This document shows positions 61,309-64,000 of a stretch of 64,000 nt of DNA, piece by piece; positions within the stretch are counted from its first letter, which is position 1; every line of letters starts with the position of its first letter. Origin of the DNA: Stictocephala bisonia (Eukaryota > Arthropoda > Insecta > Hemiptera > Membracidae); the NCBI GenBank assembly GCA_035578905.1, contig JAQJVL010001199.1, positions 62,001 to 126,000 on the forward strand, read 5' to 3'. The notes beneath the pieces were generated by a model. The model worked only from the letters and a program-made list of their open reading frames with translations. It searched no databases and was not told the DNA's origin. The translations under genes were made by a program, and so were the position numbers.

Positions 61309-62787
61309 TAGCTTAGGCTGAAAAGATGAGGTATCACAAGCATTGAGAGCCTGGTGGATTCAGGAAGCAGTGACCGTCTTCTTAAGGTTGTTATTTATAG
61401 TTTCTAGGAGAAACCAAGATCGATTATCGGTTACCAAAGTTAACACAGAGGTTTATAATAGATCAGTGATACATATTTATTGTAACAGTAACAACAATCA
61501 GAAAATTTATAAGTTAATATAATCATCCAGTCATCAAGGTATAGTTATGCAATAAGACCTGTTAGAAAAATTATTATGAAAAGAATTTGGGAAGTAAGGG
61601 ATGGCCTGAACTACAACCATCCATATAGCGCTGGGGGTTTACTAAACTTAATATTTTCCTCGGAGGCCAGTATACTTTCCAAGAAGTACGTACTTCAAAA
61701 AAATCTGTTAGTTGTAATTTTTCACAAAGAACAAGTTTAATGCCTTAATTGAAAAAAAAGTACAAATATTGATGGAGGAATGAACAAGTAATCAAAATAA
61801 AATGTGATTCCCTCTTGGAGAGGAAGCCTGTATATCTGTTGTGTGACCTTTAGAATCGACTAATTCCAGATATCTGGACCATTATATCATAATAGCATTT
61901 TTCTATAATTTAAAATAATATTATGTACCTTGAGATTTCTTGTTACTAAGCTTTACTTTTAAAATCATAAAAATAAGAGAATATTATGTAAGTTGGTATA
62001 GCATTTTAATTCTATTAAACATAATATTTATAATGCAGTTGGAAAATTTGGTAAAAGACCATATGTTGTAAGCAAGTCCTATTTGAAAATATTACTGTTA
62101 AACTAATTTTAAAAATGTGATAACTTTAAAAGTAGTGTAATTTTGTTAAGTTTATTCATTATGTTATAGTTTTAGACTATTTTTTTACATAACATTCAAA
62201 TCAACGAAAACAAATTAGATTGGTCTAACAGTATTAATATTATATATTTAGTGCTTAAATAGAATAAATCACTATTCTTGGAATCATTGTTATTTTATTT
62301 CCCTGAACTGTGATTTACAAAAATGAAAAACCTTGGTTTACGAGTAATTTTTGTTTTGATAAAGAAACCTCTCTCTCTTCCAGGGACATAAATAGTGACG
62401 TAACTATTTTCTCATCATCATTTTTGGGGGACAAACTTCCATCAAAATATCATTTGAATCATTACTCATTCCAAATCACGGAGTAAAAGGCTACTCTGAA
62501 TTCCTGCTGAAAACATATTTATAATCTCCGTTTAAGCAAAGCAACATTTGCTAACTGCTTGAAAAATATCTGATGTAATAATTTATAAAAAAGTATTTAA
62601 ACTATTTACTAGTTATTGGTCTATACAAGGTACTGTGTAGTCAAAAAGTTCCCGGAATAAGTTGAAATGTATTTTTACTAGACAAAGAGAAAAACTTGCA
62701 AACCTTTTTTTCCCTCAAAATACTCAAATCAATTTTTACATATAGGACGCCAACATGGCTTTGTGCATATTTTAAGGCAAATATGAA
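61309..62787. other. Non-coding stretch
   Basis: No gene supported. GTCAAAAAGTTCCCGGAATA at about 62640-62660 resembles a mariner-type terminus, but no partner end was found. Confidence 0.4.
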
Positions 62788-62850
62788 TGATTACATGAGT
62801 GTGGATGATCTGTGTAGTCTGGTTACTAACTGAGTTCGACTTTTATGTAC
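62788..62850 (-). mobile_element. SINE family 2 tail fragment
   Basis: On the minus strand: AAGTCGAACTCAGTTAGTAA, CCAGACTACAC and ATCCACACTCATG, as in the tails at 32760-32830 and 51050-51100. Confidence 0.5.
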
Positions 62851-63737
62851 TTGATTTGAGGGAAATATATAATATTAATTAATATTAGTTTAATAATTAA
62901 TAATAACAATTAATATTAGTTTATTGATATTAAATAACTTACTCAGTCTATATAATCTATAAAAGTTAAATACTATAGAACCACCTGGATTTACATGAAA
63001 TTTTGGAAGAAGTTAGCTTTAGTATCAAAGAGACCCACTAAGAAAGGATTTCTCATGAACGGAAACAACATAAAAATGTTCTGTTTCTCATAAAAATAAA
63101 ATTTTTCAGTAATTTCAGATGTTTCGGACTCCTTCACCTTTTTAGATCAATATAGTACTCCAACTGCGTTTTACAAAATCTCTTCAATTTCTTTAGAAAT
63201 TGCATAGTACATACTAACTTATAAGATAATGCACACTGAATTTGAGAACAGTATACAAGGTTAAATCAAACAAAATATTAGGAGTTAAAATATTCTTTCA
63301 TTAAATCAAAAATATACATAGCAACATATAATAAATGTAGTGTAAAAATACAGAATAATTAACTTTTGGAATACTTATGTAATATTAATACTTTAATGAT
63401 TTTACACATAATGTAATATTTATAGCTACGGAAGACAGTTTTTATTTTTGGAAGACTTGATTACATTTACTATAGATCACATAATATTTGAATGTAACAA
63501 TTATATGACAAATCAATAATTATAATAAGGTATATCATAGTCCAACAATATTTTATTTTTAATGGTCTCAACTCTTATGTATATAAATAAAATGATCTTA
63601 CTGAGTGTCCACAAAAGCCCATCCCCTTAACTTAAAAAAAAAAAAAAAAATAGAAATAGACTGAAGGAAATGGCTTTGGTGGTTTTTGGAGTAGAAAATG
63701 TTACCTCACGATAAAAAATGAGTTTATTTTTTAATTT
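62851..63737. other. Non-coding stretch
   Basis: AT-rich with an A17 run near 63634. No feature supported. Confidence 0.4.
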
Positions 63738-63873
63738 TTCACTGTCCAGTTCACATGGGCCTACAAGCCTGTGTGTGAACTTTATTCAACAAGAAGTACT
63801 GACCATTGGCTCAGTGGGAATTTGAACCTCGGACCTTGCAGTCCGAAGCCTGAGCCACTACGCCAGCAATTTA
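63738..63873 (-). mobile_element. tRNA-derived SINE, family 3
   Basis: On the minus strand: TGGCGTAGTGGCTCAGGCTT (A box region), CGAGGTTCAAATTCCCACTG (B box), TTGTTGAATAAAGTTCACAC and GGCTTGTAGGCCCATGTG. Together with the copy at 3737 it defines the family. Confidence 0.75.
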
Positions 63874-64000
63874 TTCATTTAGTAGAAGTATTGTTGGGGT
63901 AAGTTGACAATTTCAAATGCAACCCTCCATTGAGTGATTAAAAATGGTAAGAATGGCATATAGTATGGGTTTCTAAGTCAATCCAAAACGGCAATCCCTC

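Noticed and set aside
62636..62665. mariner-like terminal sequence (AAAAAGTTCCCGGAATA)
   Set aside because: Only one end is visible, with no partner repeat or transposase nearby; too short to call.
1..64000. CRISPR arrays, bacterial operons, riboswitches
   Set aside because: The window is eukaryotic; the tandem repeats seen have no spacer structure and there are no bacterial signals.

Overview
This is AT-rich eukaryotic nuclear DNA, almost certainly from an arthropod and most likely an insect with a large, repeat-filled genome. The evidence is one split gene with multi-kilobase introns, CR1-like, RTE-like and other LINE pieces, a mariner, piggyBac-like and hAT-like pieces, several tRNA-derived SINE families and a 5S-rRNA-derived SINE. 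There are no bacterial operons. I cannot name the species.

The only cellular gene I can support is a plus-strand sodium/bile-acid symporter (SLC10 family) gene. Eight coding exons lie between 27606 and 58008. Exon 1 is a signal-peptide exon, exons 2-4 encode a lumenal N-terminal domain, and exons 4-8 encode the membrane transporter core. All splice phases agree and give a 452-residue protein. A candidate untranslated first exon ends at 2437, about 25 kb upstream. The introns hold most of the repeats, and intron 7 alone is 10.6 kb.

Layout. 1-470: broken hAT-type transposase on the minus strand, running off the left edge. 0.5-4.6 kb: candidate promoter and 5' exon plus two tRNA-like SINEs. 4.6-9.2 kb: nearly intact two-ORF CR1-like LINE (minus) whose ORF1 ends in a -1 slippery heptamer directly before its stop codon. 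9.5-17.8 kb: SINEs, tandem repeats, a piggyBac-type MITE, a palindromic MITE and a 320-340 bp satellite. 18.4-19.8 kb: LINE remnant and a long foldback between TA microsatellites. 21-27 kb: minisatellite scraps, a SINE and a TTAA-flanked MITE. 30.9-31.7 kb: piggyBac transposase remnant. 31.9-35.5 kb: four-deep nest of LINEs, SINEs and a G-rich minisatellite. 38.9 kb: 5S-type SINE. 39.8-47.3 kb: transporter exons 2-7 with a SINE and a hAT-type MITE between them. 49-57.7 kb (intron 7): C-rich minisatellite, SINE, tandem repeats, mariner, 5'-truncated LINE and a foldback. 57.9-58 kb: last exon. 58.4-64 kb: further foldbacks, a second 5S SINE and SINE pieces.

The mobile elements are related in three visible ways. 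Two SINE families with different heads share one 3' tail. Two LINE copies of one family (4.6 kb and 56.5 kb) share a 3' end with an ATTT-type tail. The 36-bp minisatellite recurs at several loci and once lies inside a SINE. Repeat-family names are pattern recognition and were not checked against any database.
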